Shown: positions 14,716 through 15,957 of the stretch, in pieces
Position numbering within the stretch: the first letter of the stretch is position 1
How the letters are laid out: every line of letters starts with the position of its first letter
Assembly (NCBI GenBank): GCA_043812935.1
Contig: JBDRLO010000042.1
Location: 1 to 15,957 of the forward strand
Direction of reading: 5' to 3'
Source of the DNA: JBDRNE01 sp043812935
GTDB lineage: Bacteria; Omnitrophota; Gorgyraeia; Tantalellales; Tantalellaceae
DNA: 15,957 bases
Notes under the pieces: model-generated
The model's input: the letters and a program-made list of their open reading frames with translations, nothing else
The model's database searches: none
What the model was told of the DNA's origin: nothing
Position numbers and translations under genes: made by a program

Positions 14716-14754
14716 AAAAAACCCTATTTGACAAAGGAAAACTTGCAAATAGGG
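14716..14754 (-). terminator. Riboswitch-controlled intrinsic terminator
   Basis: On the minus strand, CCCTATTTG (14754-14746), a 15-base loop, CAAATAGGG (14730-14722), then six T. The stem is perfect. It lies between the cyclic-di-GMP aptamer and the Shine-Dalgarno of the hydrolase gene, so it must be read through for expression. Confidence 0.9.
14730..14742 (-). promoter_or_regulatory. Antiterminator partner inside the terminator loop
   Basis: The minus-strand RNA here reads GUUUUCCUUUGUC. It is complementary at 12 of 13 positions to GACAAAGGCAAAC (14881-14869) at the 5' edge of the aptamer. Pairing would use up nearly the whole terminator loop and the first base of its 3' arm, so aptamer folding and this pairing exclude each other. 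Confidence 0.6.
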
Positions 14755-14795
14755 CAACAAAAAAGGATGTTCGCGAGAAAACCACTTTTCCAATT

Positions 14796-14888
14796 TCGGC
14801 GGTTTGACGACCATGTCTTCGAATTGAAGATTTAGGTTCAAAACTTTGCTGTCCTATTCTTTCGAATAGTTTGCCTTTGTCGATGGAT
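14796..14888 (-). promoter_or_regulatory. Class I cyclic-di-GMP riboswitch aptamer (GEMM-I)
   Basis: On the minus strand the RNA reads GACAAAGGCAAAC, then a hairpin CTATTC-GAAA-GAATAG with the conserved GAAA tetraloop, then GGACAGCAAAG. Next comes CCTAAA, the tetraloop receptor side, with a P3-like stem ATCTTC/GAAGAC, and GGTCGTCAAACCG at the 3' end. These match in order the conserved elements of the GEMM-I class. One difference is GGACAGCAAAG against the usual GGACGCAAAG, an extra A next to the ligand pocket. The G at the position corresponding to G20 fits c-di-GMP rather than the cyclic AMP-GMP variants, by my manual alignment. It is placed 200 to 100 bases before the hydrolase start, followed by a terminator. 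Confidence 0.88.
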
Positions 14889-14915
14889 ATAGAGATGTTT
14901 TAAAGAACTAATTCA

Positions 14916-14943
14916 ATTTTAATGTAAATATAACAAAAAGCAA
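14916..14943 (-). promoter_or_regulatory. Promoter of the riboswitch-hydrolase unit
   Basis: On the minus strand TTGCTT (14943-14938), a 16-base spacer and TAAAAT (14921-14916). Transcription would start near 14908, about 20 bases before the aptamer, the right distance for a riboswitch leader. Confidence 0.55.
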
Positions 14944-15171
14944 CATAAGCAGGCTAACTGTTTCATATTTAACATTTTTTTAGGGGTTTAGAACGTACGT
15001 GTAACCCCGGCGTTTCTGTGAGCGTTCTCTTGTATATTGTGTTTGGCAACGTTACAAAAGAGAACGCTATAGGCTCCATTTTTTTGGCATCGCGGGATGG
15101 GAATTATGGTTATACTTTGGAAATGATTTGTTTGATTTTTAGAAAGGATTTTAATAAATAGAAGTTTTTAT
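14944..15171. other. Intergenic region with two inverted repeats
   Basis: No gene is visible. The first repeat is GGGGTT (14983-14988) with AACCCC (15003-15008), enclosing the self-complementary ACGTACGT (14993-15000). The second is AGCGTTCTCTT (15021-15031) with AAGAGAACGCT (15058-15068), an 11-base perfect match around a 26-base loop. A run of seven T follows at 15079-15085, about 10 bases past the stem, too far for a standard terminator. It could be a small structured RNA or a binding site. I do not recognise it. Confidence 0.5.
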
Positions 15172-15200
15172 TTGTTTTTAGAAATGCATTACTATATAAT
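15172..15200 (+). promoter_or_regulatory. Promoter of greA
   Basis: TTGTTT (15172-15177), a 17-base spacer and a perfect TATAAT (15195-15200), about 50 bases before the greA start. Confidence 0.6.
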
Positions 15201-15250
15201 TAAAAATGCTTTATTATTATTAATTATGATTATTTTTATGGGGAGGAGAA

Positions 15251-15727
15251 ATGTCAGTAAAACGAATAATGTTAACGCGGGAAGGCCGTGATAAAATTTG
15301 TTCTGAATTAAAGGTTCTTAAAGGGGAAAAACGTCGAGAAATTGCTAAAGCTTTGGCTGAAGCGCGGTCACATGGGGATTTAAGTGAAAATGCGGAATAT
15401 GATGCGGCTAAAGAGGCTCAGGCAATGAATGAAAAAAAGATAGCGGAAATAGAAGCTACTTTGATGCGGGCGCAATTGATCGATAATAACGCGATTTCAA
15501 AAGACGAGGCTTTAGTGGGTGCGACCGTTAAAGTGAGAGACTGTCAGACAAATGAAAATTTTGACTATCTATTGGTTTCTGAAGAGGAATCAGATTTTGA
15601 GTTAAATAAAATTTCTGTTTCATCGCCTGTGGGAAAAGCGCTTCTTGGACATAAAGTCGGAGATCAGGTAGAAATAAAAGTTCCGGCCGGTGTTTTGTTA
15701 TATGAAATTGTTGAAATTAGCAGATAA
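15251..15727 (+). CDS. greA: Transcription elongation factor GreA
   Basis: 158 residues, the standard length. GreA enters the secondary channel of RNA polymerase and makes it cut backtracked RNA so that elongation can resume. The N-terminal coiled coil is clear: LTREGRDKICSELKVLKGEKRREIAKALAEARSHGDLSENAEYDAAKEAQ, read here as residues 8-57, with the GDLSENAEYDAAKE tip that carries the acidic residues (Asp43 and Glu46) acting at the active site. The C-terminal globular domain has the SPVGKALLGHKVGD turn (124-137) and ends in YEIVEI. The start has GGGGAGGAG directly upstream. There is no intrinsic terminator after it; the REP array follows after 33 bases. Confidence 0.97.
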   Translation: MSVKRIMLTREGRDKICSELKVLKGEKRREIAKALAEARSHGDLSENAEYDAAKEAQAMNEKKIAEIEATLMRAQLIDNNAISKDEALVGATVKVRDCQTNENFDYLLVSEEESDFELNKISVSSPVGKALLGHKVGDQVEIKVPAGVLLYEIVEISR

Positions 15728-15760
15728 CGCGTTACACGGTACAGGGTGCGACCCATTGAT

Positions 15761-15957
15761 GTAGGGACAGGCCCCCGTGCCTGTCCGTTACTGAAAAGGT
15801 TCGGAATAAAATATGTAGGGACAGGCCCCCGTGCCTGTCCGTTACTGAAAAGGTTCGGAATAAAATATGTAGGGACAGTCCCCCATGCCTGTCCGTTACT
15901 GAAAAGCGTACGGAATAAAATATGTAGGGACAGGCCCCATGCCTGTCCGTTACTGAA
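15761..15957 (+). repeat. Tandem REP-like array, four units, running off the window
   Basis: Units start at 15761, 15815, 15869 and 15924, so the period is 54, 54 and 55 bases. Each has the 27-base GTAG hairpin (26 in the last) and a 27-base linker that begins TTACTGAAAA and ends GGAATAAAATAT. The first two units are identical. The third has a changed stem base and an altered linker (AAGCGTACGG), and the fourth has one loop C fewer. This gradient suggests recent tandem duplication. Because the linkers are the same, it is not a CRISPR array. The array lies directly after greA and could stabilise or end its transcript. Confidence 0.92.

Noticed and set aside
14540..14785. Minus-strand ORF beginning upstream of the hydrolase
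   Set aside because: It runs through the riboswitch terminator and the signal-peptide region in another frame. It looks like a shadow.
15761..15957. CRISPR array: 27-base repeats with 27-base spacers
   Set aside because: The spacers are the same sequence in each unit and the repeat is a GTAG-footed hairpin; no cas genes are near.

Overview
The window reads as a piece of chromosome from a diderm (Gram-negative type) bacterium of fairly low G+C. LpxA, an outer-membrane barrel with a signal peptide, a BepA-like periplasmic protease and several lipid- or membrane-linked small proteins all imply an outer membrane with lipid A. The mixture (alginate-export-like barrel, DUF3047 protein, Tic20-like protein, GH113-like hydrolase, REP-type hairpins) resembles Omnitrophota (OP3) genomes. 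That placement is an inference, not something the sequence proves.

Layout. 1-472 is the 3' end of a PHP-domain phosphoesterase whose stop codon lies in a REP-like hairpin. 473-850 is a long leader with promoter-like sites, followed by the outer-membrane barrel gene (851-2332) and a strong terminator. 2557-5474 looks like one transcription unit: Tic20-like membrane protein, DUF3047 protein, TM-HAMP protein (apparent AUC start), LpxA and a Lys-rich helical protein. 5501-6772 holds a REP-containing leader with a tiny upstream ORF and a Ste24-like M48 membrane protease. It is followed by an EndoIII/MagIII-type DNA glycosylase (6811-7449) and an inositol-monophosphatase-family protein (7540-8334). 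A single-TM protein of unknown function (8515-8889) has its own clear promoter and shares a bidirectional terminator with a convergent nitroreductase (8956-9501, minus). Divergent from that runs TtcA-like tRNA thiolase, periplasmic M48 protease, WrbA/flavodoxin-like protein, PIN-PhoH ATPase and a small secreted protein (9583-13578). A minus-strand GH113-like glycoside hydrolase (13597-14691) faces them. A plus-strand greA (15251-15727) precedes a tandem REP array that runs to the window end.

The most interesting element is the control region of the GH113-like gene. On the minus strand, in order, are a promoter, a class I cyclic-di-GMP (GEMM-I) riboswitch aptamer, a perfect intrinsic terminator, a Shine-Dalgarno and a TTG start. 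The 5' strand of the aptamer is complementary at 12 of 13 positions to the loop and 3' arm edge of the terminator, which gives an explicit ON/OFF model. It suggests that this secreted glycan hydrolase is controlled by the sessile/motile second messenger.

Other points of note are a REP family with the GTAG foot that supplies the stop codons of two genes, in one case exactly where the fourth [4Fe-4S] cysteine of the glycosylase would be; an apparent AUC start codon; an LpxA with Tyr at the His144 position; and an unexplained pair of inverted repeats between the riboswitch promoter and the greA promoter.
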